Part shown: one piece after another, positions 1 through 8,337 of the stretch
Position numbering within the stretch: position 1 is the first letter of the stretch
Layout: every line of letters starts with the position of its first letter
NCBI GenBank assembly: GCA_965220695.1
Contig: OZ244838.1
Coordinates: 5,704,001 to 5,768,000, forward strand
DNA from: UBA9620 sp965220695
GTDB lineage: Bacteria; Acidobacteriota; Vicinamibacteria; Vicinamibacterales; UBA8438
Reading direction: 5' to 3'
Length of the DNA: 64,000 bases
The notes under the pieces: model-generated
Seen by the model: the letters and a program-made list of their open reading frames with translations, nothing else
Database searches by the model: none
What the model was told of the DNA's origin: nothing
Program-made: the position numbers and the translations under genes

Positions 1-792
1 CTCGACTTCCTTCGGCATCCGCGCCTGCTCGATCTTCTTCCGCAGCTCATCGAGCTCGTTGCCCTTGTCTTCCTTGCGACCCAGCTCTTTCTGAATCGCC
101 TTCATCTTCTCGTTGAGGTAGTACTCCTTCTGCGCCTTCTCCATCTGCTTCTTGACGCGAGACTGGATGCGGCGGTCGACCTGCAACTTGTCCACCTCGA
201 CATCGAGCAGGCCGGCAATCCGCACCAGTCGCTCGAGGGGGGAGACGATTTCGAGCAGGTTCTGCTTTTCTTCCACTCCAACGACAAGGTGGGCGGCGAT
301 CGTGTCGCCGAGCTTGCTCGCGTCATCGACCCTCACCGCGGCAATCATGGCGTCGTAGTGCAGGTTGTTCGACAGCTTGACGTACTGCTCGAACTGCGAC
401 ACCACGCGGCCCATCGTGCTCTCGAGGTCGTCGCCGGCTTCGTCCTGCCTGGGCAGCAGTTTCACCACCACGCGGTAGAATCCCTTGTCGGCCTTCCACT
501 CGACCGCGCGCGCCCGGTCGAGCCCCTCGACCAGCACCTTGATGTTGCCGTCCGGCAGCTTCAGGCTCTGCACGATGTTCGCGACACAGCCCATCGTGTA
601 GATGTCCTTCGGTTGCGGGTCGTCGGTCGCGGCGTCACGCTGCGCCGCAAGAAAGATCCGCTTGTCCTTCATCAACGCGTGTTCGAGCGCGCGGGTCGAC
701 GACGATCGTCCGATGACGAACGGCATCATCATGTGCGGAAACACGACGACATCGCGCAAGGGCACAATCGGGAGGGTTTCGTAGACTTCCAT
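1..792 (-). CDS. lon: Lon protease, N-terminal part (cut by window edge)
   Basis: ATP-dependent AAA+ serine protease that degrades misfolded and regulatory proteins in the cytoplasm. The 264 codons visible begin MEVYETLPIVPLRDVVVFP, the standard opening of the Lon substrate-binding domain. They continue into the helical linker before the ATPase domain, including a segment reading YYLNEKMKAIQKELG. The ATPase and protease domains lie beyond the window edge. The ATG at 792 is the only sensible start. The gene is last in the minus-strand order tig, clpP, clpX, lon, a common bacterial proteostasis cluster; 51 bp separate it from clpX. Confidence 0.95.
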   Translation of the reverse strand, partial: MEVYETLPIVPLRDVVVFPHMMMPFVIGRSSSTRALEHALMKDKRIFLAAQRDAATDDPQPKDIYTMGCVANIVQSLKLPDGNIKVLVEGLDRARAVEWKADKGFYRVVVKLLPRQDEAGDDLESTMGRVVSQFEQYVKLSNNLHYDAMIAAVRVDDASKLGDTIAAHLVVGVEEKQNLLEIVSPLERLVRIAGLLDVEVDKLQVDRRIQSRVKKQMEKAQKEYYLNEKMKAIQKELGRKEDKGNELDELRKKIEQARMPKEVE

Positions 793-843
793 AGGTCAGA
801 TATCTGATATCGGGCGGGGTATGAACGTGCAGTCCAAGGATCG

Positions 844-2091
844 CTAGCCGGCCTTTTCCATGACCGTGATCGGGTCGTCCTTGGTCAGCACCACCTCGCG
901 CGTGATGACGCACTCGCGGATCTTCTTTTGTCCGGGCAACGAATACATGATGTCGAGCATCAGATCCTCGATGATCATACGCAGTCCGCGGGCGCCGATC
1001 TTGCGGTCGAGCGCAGAGCTGGCGATCGCATCGAGGGCGTCGTCAGTGAATCGCAGTTTCACGTTCTCGTACTCGAACAGTCGTTCGTACTGGCGGGTGA
1101 TTGCATTCCGCGGCTTGGTCAGAATCTTGACAAGCGCCGGTTTGTCCAGTTCGTGCAGCGCACCGATGACCGGAAGCCGTCCGACGAACTCAGGGATCAG
1201 CCCATAGCGAATCAGGTCTTCAGGCTCGACCAGTTCCAGGGTCGCGCCGAGGTCGCGCTCGCGCGCCGTCTTGATGTCGGCGCCGAAGCCCAGCATCTTG
1301 CGCCCCACGCGCCGCTGAATCGTCTCGTCGAGCCCGATGAACGCGCCGCCGCAGATGAACAGCACGTGGCTCGTGTCAATCTGGAAGAACTCCTGGTGCG
1401 GGTGTTTGCGGCCACCCTGGGGCGGCACGTTCGCGACGGTGCCTTCAAGTATCTTCAGCAACGCCTGCTGCACGCCTTCACCGGACACGTCCCGTGTGAT
1501 TGACGGGTTTTCGTCCTTGCGGCAGATCTTGTCGATCTCGTCAATGTAGATGATGCCCTGCTGGCATTTCTCGATGTCGCCGCCGGCGGCCTGCAGCAGC
1601 TTGAGGACGATGTTCTCTACATCCTCGCCGACATAGCCCGCCTCGGTCAGGGTCGTGGCGTCGACGATGGTGAACGGCACCGACAGCATCTTCGCCAACG
1701 TCTGCGCCATCAGCGTCTTGCCGGTGCCGGTCGGTCCGATCAGCAGGATGTTCGACTTGCTGAGCTCGGTGTCGTTGCGGTTCTTCGACTGTTTCTGGAT
1801 CTCGCCCCGCTTGTAGTGGTTGTAGACCGCAACCGACAGTTTCTTCTTGGTCTGTTCCTGTCCGATGACGTATTCGTCAAGGAACTTCTTGATTTCCTGC
1901 GGGACCGGTAGCGACGATTGTGCGGTCCGGCTGTCGAAACGGTTGTCGTCGGCGATGATGTCGTTGCAGACCTCGACGCACTCGTCGCAGATGAACACGG
2001 TGGGACCGGCGATCAGCTTCCGGACGTCGTTCTGATCCTTGTTGCAGAACGAGCAACGGAGAATATCGGCCTCGCCGCTTTTCTTGACCAT
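844..2091 (-). CDS. clpX: ClpX, ATPase subunit of the ClpXP protease
   Basis: Unfolds tagged proteins and feeds them to ClpP. The 415-residue protein has the N-terminal zinc-binding domain (Cys13, Cys16, Cys35, Cys38), Walker A GPTGTGKT, Walker B IIYIDEID, and the C-terminal AAA+ small domain ending with a motif like GARGLRMIIEDLMLDIMY. Length matches the family. It starts 11 bp after the clpP stop, with a purine-rich GGGGA just before the ATG, so it is almost certainly translated from the clpP transcript. Confidence 0.98.
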   Translation of the reverse strand: MVKKSGEADILRCSFCNKDQNDVRKLIAGPTVFICDECVEVCNDIIADDNRFDSRTAQSSLPVPQEIKKFLDEYVIGQEQTKKKLSVAVYNHYKRGEIQKQSKNRNDTELSKSNILLIGPTGTGKTLMAQTLAKMLSVPFTIVDATTLTEAGYVGEDVENIVLKLLQAAGGDIEKCQQGIIYIDEIDKICRKDENPSITRDVSGEGVQQALLKILEGTVANVPPQGGRKHPHQEFFQIDTSHVLFICGGAFIGLDETIQRRVGRKMLGFGADIKTARERDLGATLELVEPEDLIRYGLIPEFVGRLPVIGALHELDKPALVKILTKPRNAITRQYERLFEYENVKLRFTDDALDAIASSALDRKIGARGLRMIIEDLMLDIMYSLPGQKKIRECVITREVVLTKDDPITVMEKAG

Positions 2092-2102
2092 GGTCCCCGG
2101 TT

Positions 2103-2705
2103 TCAGGCGCGCTGTGTGATGACTTCGTCAATGATACCGTATTCCCGCCCCTGGTCGGCGGTCATGATGTAGTCGCGTTCCGTGTCCTCTTCGATCCGCT
2201 TCAGGTTCTGTGCGGTGTGTTCCACCAGGATTTCATTCAGCCTGGCGCGCGTCCTCAGGATCTCCCGGGCATGGATGTCGATGTCGCTCGCCTGTCCCGC
2301 CAACCCGCTCATCAGCGGCTGATGGATGACGATCCGCGAGTTCGGCAGGCTGTACCGCTTGCCGGGCGCTCCTGCCGCCAACAGCACGGCGGCCATCGAC
2401 GCCGCCTGTCCGATACAGACCGTCTGGACATCCGGCTTGATGAACTGCATCGTGTCGTAAATCGCCAACCCGGCGGAAATGGATCCTCCGGGGCTGTTGA
2501 TGTACAGCACGATGTCGCGGTCCGGATCCTCGGCTTCCAGAAACAGCATCTGCGCGATCACCACGTTCGCGATGCCGTCTTCGATCGGTGTTCCGACGAA
2601 GATGATGCTGTCCTTGAGCAGCCGCGAATAGATATCGTACGCCCGCTCGCCACGATTGGTCTGCTCGACCACCATGGGAATCAACTGGTTGCGGACCTCA
2701 GACAT
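2103..2705 (-). CDS. clpP: ClpP, serine protease subunit
   Basis: Tetradecameric serine peptidase that works with ClpX. The 200-residue sequence carries the catalytic Ser103 in GQAASMAAVLL and His128 in RIVIHQPL, plus the oxyanion/strand motif YINSPGGSISAGLAIYD. The start MSEVRNQLIPMVVEQT fits the family. It lies between tig (75 bp upstream) and clpX (11 bp downstream) on the same strand. Confidence 0.98.
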   Translation of the reverse strand: MSEVRNQLIPMVVEQTNRGERAYDIYSRLLKDSIIFVGTPIEDGIANVVIAQMLFLEAEDPDRDIVLYINSPGGSISAGLAIYDTMQFIKPDVQTVCIGQAASMAAVLLAAGAPGKRYSLPNSRIVIHQPLMSGLAGQASDIDIHAREILRTRARLNEILVEHTAQNLKRIEEDTERDYIMTADQGREYGIIDEVITQRA

Positions 2706-2780
2706 GAGTCGGATCGCTCACTTGCCGGTAATGGAATCGTGTGTTGGAGGCAGGAACCGGTGATAGGGGAGGACAGCCCC

Positions 2781-4079
2781 TCACACGGTGACGATTGTAG
2801 CACGCGACAGCAGGAACTCGATCGCCTTCTCCCGGCGCAGGCCCTCGGCGATCGCGGCGATCCCGTCGTCCTTGTCCAGTTGCGCCCGGGTCGCCGCCGG
2901 AGTCTGACCGAGACGTTCGGCGTAGCGGGCGACCTCCTGATCGACATCCTCGTCGCTTACGGTGATCGTCTCTCGCCTGGCGATTTCGTCGAGCAGCAGC
3001 GACCCCCGCACTTCGTCGGTCGCCGGTGCGCGCTGGTCCCGTCCCAGCGCGTCCCAGTCGACGTTGACGGTCCGCGGGTCGACCCGTCGCTGGGCCAGGC
3101 GGTTCGCGATCTGGTCGAGGCGCCGCGCGACTTCACGATTCACCAGCGCCTCGGGCACCTCGATCGTGACGCGGGATGCAAGCTGGGTCATCAGATCGCG
3201 GCGCGCGCTGTGGTCTGCCTCGGATTCCGCCTCGCGCCGAAGGTCGACGGCGACCCGCTCGCGCAACGCCTCCAGCGTCTCGAAGCCGCCCACCGTCTTC
3301 GCGAACGCGTCATCCAGATCCGGCAGCGCGCGCCGGTGGATCGCGCGTACCGTGACAGCGTACGCGACCGCCGGGGCCGCCGGCGCGGTCTGGTCGTGGC
3401 CGTCCGCCGGGGACAGCTCGAACTGCTTCGACTGACCGATCGCCACCCCGATGAGCTCGTCGTCGAACGCGGGCGGGTTGGTCGTCGAGCCGAGTTCGAC
3501 GGTGACTCCGGTACGCTGGTCGTCCGGAGCCGCCGGCGCGTCCTGATCCGGACCGCGCACTTCGCGCCGGGTCATGTCCAGCGTCACGATATCGGCCGCC
3601 TCCACGGGCCGGCCGGTGACCGGCTCGAGCTGGCTGGCGCGGCGCCGCAACGCGTCGAGCGCCTTGTCCGTGGCGGCGGCATCCGGCACGATCAGGGTCC
3701 TGCGCAGCGTCAGGGCGTCGTAGTCCAGGCCCTCGATCGACGGCAGCACCTCGAACAGGGCGTGAAACGTCAGCGGCTGGCCCTCGTCGACCGAGACATC
3801 GCGAACGTCCGGCGTGTCGATCGGCGTCAACTGTTCATTGCGCAACGCTTCGTCGACGGCCGGCGGAACCAGATCGTGCGCCACATCATGCAACAGGTCC
3901 TGCTTGAAGCGTTGTCTGATGATGCGCACCGGCGCCTTGCCGGGACGAAACCCGGAGACCTTGGCCCGGCGGCCGTATCGCCGCGCCAGCCGGTCGAGGC
4001 TCTCGTCGACCTGCTCGGCAGGAATTTCCACATCCAGACGTTTCCGGGTCTCGCTCAACCCGGTGATCTCCGCTTTCAT
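2781..4079 (-). CDS. tig: Trigger factor, ribosome-associated chaperone
   Basis: Binds the ribosome at the exit tunnel and shields nascent chains. The N-terminal domain carries the ribosome-docking signature GFRPGKAP. A central PPIase-like domain and a long helical C-terminal domain follow; total 432 residues. The open frame runs further upstream but that part is the tRNA-Leu gene, so the ATG at 4079 (MKAEITGLSETRK) is chosen; an AGGAG lies upstream. The central domain is divergent and carries an Asp/Ala/Pro-rich insertion, so peptidyl-prolyl isomerase activity is uncertain. Confidence 0.93.
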   Translation of the reverse strand: MKAEITGLSETRKRLDVEIPAEQVDESLDRLARRYGRRAKVSGFRPGKAPVRIIRQRFKQDLLHDVAHDLVPPAVDEALRNEQLTPIDTPDVRDVSVDEGQPLTFHALFEVLPSIEGLDYDALTLRRTLIVPDAAATDKALDALRRRASQLEPVTGRPVEAADIVTLDMTRREVRGPDQDAPAAPDDQRTGVTVELGSTTNPPAFDDELIGVAIGQSKQFELSPADGHDQTAPAAPAVAYAVTVRAIHRRALPDLDDAFAKTVGGFETLEALRERVAVDLRREAESEADHSARRDLMTQLASRVTIEVPEALVNREVARRLDQIANRLAQRRVDPRTVNVDWDALGRDQRAPATDEVRGSLLLDEIARRETITVSDEDVDQEVARYAERLGQTPAATRAQLDKDDGIAAIAEGLRREKAIEFLLSRATIVTV

Positions 4080-4116
4080 CGTGCCAGCCGGTCTCCTGGC
4101 GGAGGTCATGAGGCGC

Positions 4117-4203
4117 TGGTGCGAAAGGGGGGATTTGAACCCCCACGGCCTTTCGGCCACCGGATCCTAAATCCGGCGCGTCTGCCAGTTCCGCCACTCT
4201 CGC
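4117..4203 (-). tRNA. tRNA-Leu (anticodon UAG)
   Basis: Read on the minus strand the gene starts GCGAGAG and ends CTTTCGC-A-CCA, giving a complete acceptor stem with one G-T pair, a discriminator A and an encoded CCA. The anticodon loop TTTAGGA gives UAG. A variable arm with stem GGCC/GGCC and the TTCAAATC T-loop fit a class II leucine tRNA. It lies 37 bp upstream of tig on the same strand. Confidence 0.95.
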
Positions 4204-4330
4204 ACAGACACACGCGTTGCGCGTCGGGGCGCCCCCTTCGGTGTCAGGCTACCATACCGCGCGGAACCTCACCGCGCGATCCCGTTATGTTACTGTGTGC
4301 GCGCCAAACGGGGGCACGAAGGAGACAGGC

Positions 4331-5671
4331 ATGAACAGCGCATCGGTAGCGGTGGTCGACCGCGGGGCGAGCATCGAGTGGTTCCGCGCCACCCGGCGGC
4401 GCACGGAGGAGATCTTCTCCCTGCTCACTCCCGAGGCGTACTACGAGCAACCGATTCCGTTGCGCCACCCGGTGGTGTTCTATGAAGGGCACATTCCGGC
4501 GTTCAGCGTGAACACCCTGATCAAGCGCGGTCTCGGCCGCCCGGGATTGAACGAGGCGCTCGAGCGCTTGTTCGCGCGGGGTATCGACCCCGAGGATCAG
4601 GTCTCGGCAGACGCGACGGCCATCACCGCCTGGCCCACCCGCGAGACGGTGAAGGCCTACGCGGAGCGCGCCGATCGGGCGATTCTCGCGGCGCTCGCGC
4701 ATGACGAGATCGAGCGTCCGGCGCATCCGGTCCTGCACCGGGGGCAGGCGGTGTTCACGCTGATCGAGCACGAGTTGCTGCACCAGGAAACGCTCGCGTA
4801 CATGTGGCATCAGTTGCCGCAGTCACGCAAGCGGCGCCCTGCGGATCGCGCGGTTCCGTCCGACGCGGGCGTGCCGCCGGCTGGACGCGTCACGATTCCC
4901 GCCGGTCGAGCGACGCTGGGCGCGACGCCGGACGAGATCCCGTTCGGGTGGGACAACGAGTTTCCGCAGGTGTGCGTCGAGGTGCCCCGGTTCGCTATCG
5001 ACCTGCACGATGTGACCAATCAGCAATATCTGGACTTCGTCGAGGCTGGCGGCTACCGCACGCCGGACGTGTGGGCGCCGGCCGACTGGGCCTGGCGTGC
5101 CGCGGCCGGCATCGACCATCCTCCGTTCTGGCACCGCCAGGGCCGCGACTGGTTCTGGCGCGGGATGTTCGAGATGGTGCCGTTGCCCCCGGCGTGGCCG
5201 GTTTACGTGTCGCACGCGGAGGCAGCGGCGTACGCGCGCTGGAAGGGACTGCGGCTGCCCACCGAGGCGGAGTACCACCGCGCCGCCTTCGGCGCCCCTG
5301 ACGGCAAGGACCGGTCGTACCCGTGGGGTCACGAGGCACCGGACGGGACGCGGGGGAATTTCGGGTTTCGGCGCTGGGATCCGGCGCCGGTCGGGTCCTA
5401 TCCCCTGGGGCGCAGTGCCTGGGGAGTGCACGATTTGATGGGCAACGGCTGGGAATGGACCTCGACGCTCTTCGACGGATTCCCCGGATTCGCCCCGATG
5501 GCGTCGTATCCCGAGTACTCGGCCGACTTCTTCGACGGGGGGCACTACGTCGTCAAGGGCGCGTCCCCCGTCACGGCCGACGAGTTGGTGCGGCGCAGTT
5601 TCAGGAACTGGTTCCGTCCCCACTACCCGTATGTGTATGCTACGTTCCGCTGCGCGGCCGACGCTCCGTAG
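4331..5671 (+). CDS. egtB: Ergothioneine biosynthesis sulfoxide synthase EgtB
   Basis: Non-haem iron enzyme that oxidatively couples a thiol donor to trimethylhistidine. The 446-residue protein has an N-terminal DinB-like domain with the iron-binding motif HELLHQE (His147, His151) and a likely third ligand at His54 in YEGH. A C-terminal formylglycine-generating-enzyme-like domain follows (LPTEAEYHRAAFG, MGNGWEWT, RCAADAP end). GAAGGAGA sits 6-7 bp before the ATG at 4331. The methyltransferase egtD follows 49 bp downstream, which supports ergothioneine rather than ovothiol, where the two activities are usually fused. Confidence 0.92.
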   Translation: MNSASVAVVDRGASIEWFRATRRRTEEIFSLLTPEAYYEQPIPLRHPVVFYEGHIPAFSVNTLIKRGLGRPGLNEALERLFARGIDPEDQVSADATAITAWPTRETVKAYAERADRAILAALAHDEIERPAHPVLHRGQAVFTLIEHELLHQETLAYMWHQLPQSRKRRPADRAVPSDAGVPPAGRVTIPAGRATLGATPDEIPFGWDNEFPQVCVEVPRFAIDLHDVTNQQYLDFVEAGGYRTPDVWAPADWAWRAAAGIDHPPFWHRQGRDWFWRGMFEMVPLPPAWPVYVSHAEAAAYARWKGLRLPTEAEYHRAAFGAPDGKDRSYPWGHEAPDGTRGNFGFRRWDPAPVGSYPLGRSAWGVHDLMGNGWEWTSTLFDGFPGFAPMASYPEYSADFFDGGHYVVKGASPVTADELVRRSFRNWFRPHYPYVYATFRCAADAP

Positions 5672-5720
5672 CTCGCGGCTGTCTGCTGCGCGTACGCCGC
5701 ATCCCGAGGCCGACCGACCC

Positions 5721-6704
5721 ATGGAGCCGACCACCGCGACCGCACCGATACGCCGAGACGGCCTCGCCGAAGATGTCAGGCGGGACCTGTCGCGCCCCCG
5801 GAAACAGATCCCGCCGCGGTATCTCTATGACGCCCTCGGCTCGCAGTTGTTCGAGGCGATTTGCGAGTTGCCCGAGTACCGCATCACGCGGGCCGAACGC
5901 GGGTTGCTGGAAGCGCATGCGCAGGCAATCGGGGCCGGCCTCGGGTCGCCGCTGACGCTGGTCGAGCTCGGCTGCGGCAACGGTGAAAAGCTGGCGGCGC
6001 TCATTCCGCCCCTGCTCGCCGCGACGATCGACCTGCGAATCGAGCTGGTCGATCTGTCGTCCACCGCGCTGGCACTCGCCACCCGCACGCTGGCCCGCTT
6101 CTCGCCGCTCGCGGTGACCGCCCATCGGGCGACCTACGAGGACGGCCTGCGCCGACTCGCCGACCAGCGGACCGCCCCCGGCGCCGTCATGGTGGCATTT
6201 CTCGGCTCGAACATCGGCAATCTCGATCCGCCCTCGGCTCACCGGTTTCTCGCGTCGGTCCGCGCAGCGTTGCGGCCGGGCGACCGGTTCGTGTTGGGGG
6301 CCGACCTCGTGAAGCCGGAGGCCGAGCTGGTGGCGGCCTATGACGACGCGCTCGGGGTCACGGCCGCCTTCAACAGGAATCTCCTGGTGCGGTTGAATCG
6401 TGAACTCGGGGCCGATTTCGACCTCGATCGGTTTGCCCACCGCGCCGTGTGGAACGCCGCGGCGTCCCGCGTCGAGATGCATCTGGAGTGTCTGCGGGCG
6501 CAGACGGTCTCGATACCCGGCGCCGCGGCCGTGGTGCGGTTCGCGGCCGGCGAGTCGATCTGGACCGAAAGCTCGTATAAGTACGAGACGGACGAGATCG
6601 CGGCGCTGGGCGCAGGCGCCGGATTCACCCGCCGTGACCAGTGGGTGGACCCTGTCGCGCGATTCGTCGTCGCGGCGTTCGAAGCCGCGGGGGGAGAGGC
6701 ATGA
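5721..6704 (+). CDS. egtD: Histidine N-alpha-methyltransferase EgtD
   Basis: SAM-dependent enzyme making trimethylhistidine (hercynine), the EgtB substrate. The 327-residue sequence has the family opening RYLYDALGSQLFEAICELPE, the SAM-binding motif VELGCGNGEK and FLGSNIGN in the core. It ends with the substrate-side segment ESSYKYETDEI. The open frame begins upstream at 5631, but MEPTTATAPIRRD at 5721 fits family length and does not overlap egtB. Its stop overlaps the start of the next gene by 4 bp (ATGA), so the two are co-transcribed. Confidence 0.92.
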   Translation: MEPTTATAPIRRDGLAEDVRRDLSRPRKQIPPRYLYDALGSQLFEAICELPEYRITRAERGLLEAHAQAIGAGLGSPLTLVELGCGNGEKLAALIPPLLAATIDLRIELVDLSSTALALATRTLARFSPLAVTAHRATYEDGLRRLADQRTAPGAVMVAFLGSNIGNLDPPSAHRFLASVRAALRPGDRFVLGADLVKPEAELVAAYDDALGVTAAFNRNLLVRLNRELGADFDLDRFAHRAVWNAAASRVEMHLECLRAQTVSIPGAAAVVRFAAGESIWTESSYKYETDEIAALGAGAGFTRRDQWVDPVARFVVAAFEAAGGEA

Positions 6705-7852
6705 CGGACAACCCGGGGCGCCGCAAGGATCGGGGCGCGCGGTTTCTGGTCGTGGCGGCCAGTCTGGTCGTCGTCATCGCCGGGCTGCGGCAGTCGAGTC
6801 AGCTCGTGCTGCCGTTCCTCACCGCCGTCTTTCTCGCGGTCGTGAGTCTTCCGATCATGGTCTGGTTGCAGCGCCGGAAGTTGCCGGCGCCGCTGGCGGT
6901 GCTGAGCACCGTGGCGATTGCCGCCGCCGTGGTCAGCGTGCTGGCGATCATCATCGGACGGTCGGTCAACCAGTTTGCGCAGGTGGCGCCGCAGTACGAG
7001 AGCCGGCTGCGGGGGCTGGTCAACGATTTGCTGTCCTGGGCGGAGGAGCTGGGCCTGCCCGCGCTCGAAACGTCGTTGTTCGACTATGTGAACGCCGACA
7101 CGTTGATCAACCTGATGGGCGGCATGCTGGCGGATCTGGCGGGGATCGTGTCGAACGCGTTCCTGGTGCTGCTGGTGGTCATCTTCATCCTGTTCGAGGC
7201 GGCCGGGTTCCGCCACAAGCTGCGGGTCGCGTTCGGTGACCGCGAGGGCGGCAGTCTGGCGCGATTCGGCGAGATGACACGCCAGATTCAGAACTACCTG
7301 GCGATCAAGACGGTCGTCAGCGTGGCGACCGGACTGCTCGCCGGCGTCTGGGTCTGGGCGCTCGATATCGACTTTCCGCTGCTCTGGGGTCTGATCGCCT
7401 TCCTCTTCAACTACATTCCGAATCTGGGATCGATCTTCGCCGCCGTCGGACCGGTGCTGCTGGCAATCGTGCAGTTCGGTCCCGGGCGCGCGATCAGTGT
7501 CGCGGCCGGCTACGTGGCGATCAACCTGGTGTTCGGCAACGTGGTCGAGCCGCTGATGCTCGGGCGCCGGCTCGGATTGTCGACCCTGGTGGTGTTGCTC
7601 TCCCTGGTCTTCTGGGGCTGGGTGTGGGGCCCGATGGGCATGCTGCTCGCGGTGCCGTTGACGATGATGGTGAAGATTGCCCTCGAGAACACCGAAGATC
7701 TGCGCTGGGTGGCGGTGATGCTCGACGCCAACCCGTCCGCCTCGCGTGCGCCGGCCGCCCCCGCTACGCCTGACGTTTCGCCCGCAGGGCCCGCAGCACC
7801 GTCCGATGTTCGGCGTGAACCGCCAGCGCCAACGCGTACTCCGGCTGGGTGA
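6701..7852 (+). CDS. AI-2E (PerM) family membrane transporter
   Basis: Polytopic inner-membrane protein of 383 residues in the UPF0118/PerM family. N-terminal hydrophobic segments (LVVAASLVVVIAGL, LPFLTAVFLAVVSLPI) are followed by a polar region near 90-130. The conserved C-terminal block includes NYIPNLGSIFAAVGPVLLA and GNVVEPLMLGRRLGLS. Substrate is not deducible from sequence; members have been linked to autoinducer-2 or ion transport. It is coupled to egtD by ATGA. Its last 89 bp overlap the convergent TerB-like gene on the other strand. Confidence 0.88.
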   Translation: MTDNPGRRKDRGARFLVVAASLVVVIAGLRQSSQLVLPFLTAVFLAVVSLPIMVWLQRRKLPAPLAVLSTVAIAAAVVSVLAIIIGRSVNQFAQVAPQYESRLRGLVNDLLSWAEELGLPALETSLFDYVNADTLINLMGGMLADLAGIVSNAFLVLLVVIFILFEAAGFRHKLRVAFGDREGGSLARFGEMTRQIQNYLAIKTVVSVATGLLAGVWVWALDIDFPLLWGLIAFLFNYIPNLGSIFAAVGPVLLAIVQFGPGRAISVAAGYVAINLVFGNVVEPLMLGRRLGLSTLVVLLSLVFWGWVWGPMGMLLAVPLTMMVKIALENTEDLRWVAVMLDANPSASRAPAAPATPDVSPAGPAAPSDVRREPPAPTRTPAG

Positions 7853-8306
7853 ACCCCAACTCCTTGGCGATCTGGCCGGTCTGCGACTCCTCGATTGTGC
7901 TGATCGCGCCGTCGGCGGCGGCGACCGCGAACAGGCAATCGAGCAGTTCGAGAAGTTGCTCGCGGGTCGCGATCTCACGGAACTCGCGGGTCACGAGGTA
8001 GTTTTCCGAGCCGCCCAGCAGTCGCGTCTGGCTGGTGGCGATCTTGACGACCAGGGTCGCCTGGACGTCCGGGAGGTGCCCCAGTTTCTGCACGATTTCC
8101 TGCATCTTCTCCGTCTCGTTGACGCAGATCGTCGAGTCGGCATGCGCGACCCGGCTCAGCACGTAGGCGAAGGCGGCAAGAAACTGCGCGCGGCGTGGCT
8201 CGAGCGCCGTCAGTTCGCCGACGATCAGCTTGACGGTCTCCGTCTTGCCATGTAAGGCCATCGCGGTCTGCGGCGCCCCCACTCCCAGCATCTCGAGAAT
8301 TCCCAC
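7764..8306 (-). CDS. TerB-like domain protein
   Basis: A 180-residue, all-helical protein resembling the TerB (tellurite resistance/metal-binding) family. It has two regions with acidic-centred helices, LSRVAHADSTICVNETEKM and LFAVAAADGAISTIEES, the usual D-G-x-I-x-x-x-E pattern of the domain. The GTG at 8306 is chosen because GGGAGGA lies 5-6 bp upstream; a longer open frame extends into the neighbouring gene. It follows the betaine-type transporter operon by 31 bp on the same strand. Function unknown; TerB domains are common in stress and phage-defence contexts. Confidence 0.75.
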   Translation of the reverse strand: MGILEMLGVGAPQTAMALHGKTETVKLIVGELTALEPRRAQFLAAFAYVLSRVAHADSTICVNETEKMQEIVQKLGHLPDVQATLVVKIATSQTRLLGGSENYLVTREFREIATREQLLELLDCLFAVAAADGAISTIEESQTGQIAKELGFTQPEYALALAVHAEHRTVLRALRAKRQA

Positions 8307-8337
8307 TCGGTTCCTCCCGGTTCGTCCAAATCGGCAG

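Noticed and set aside
2740..2790. Possible terminator between tig and clpP
   Set aside because: Only a short GC stem without a T-run on either strand; the genes are probably co-transcribed.
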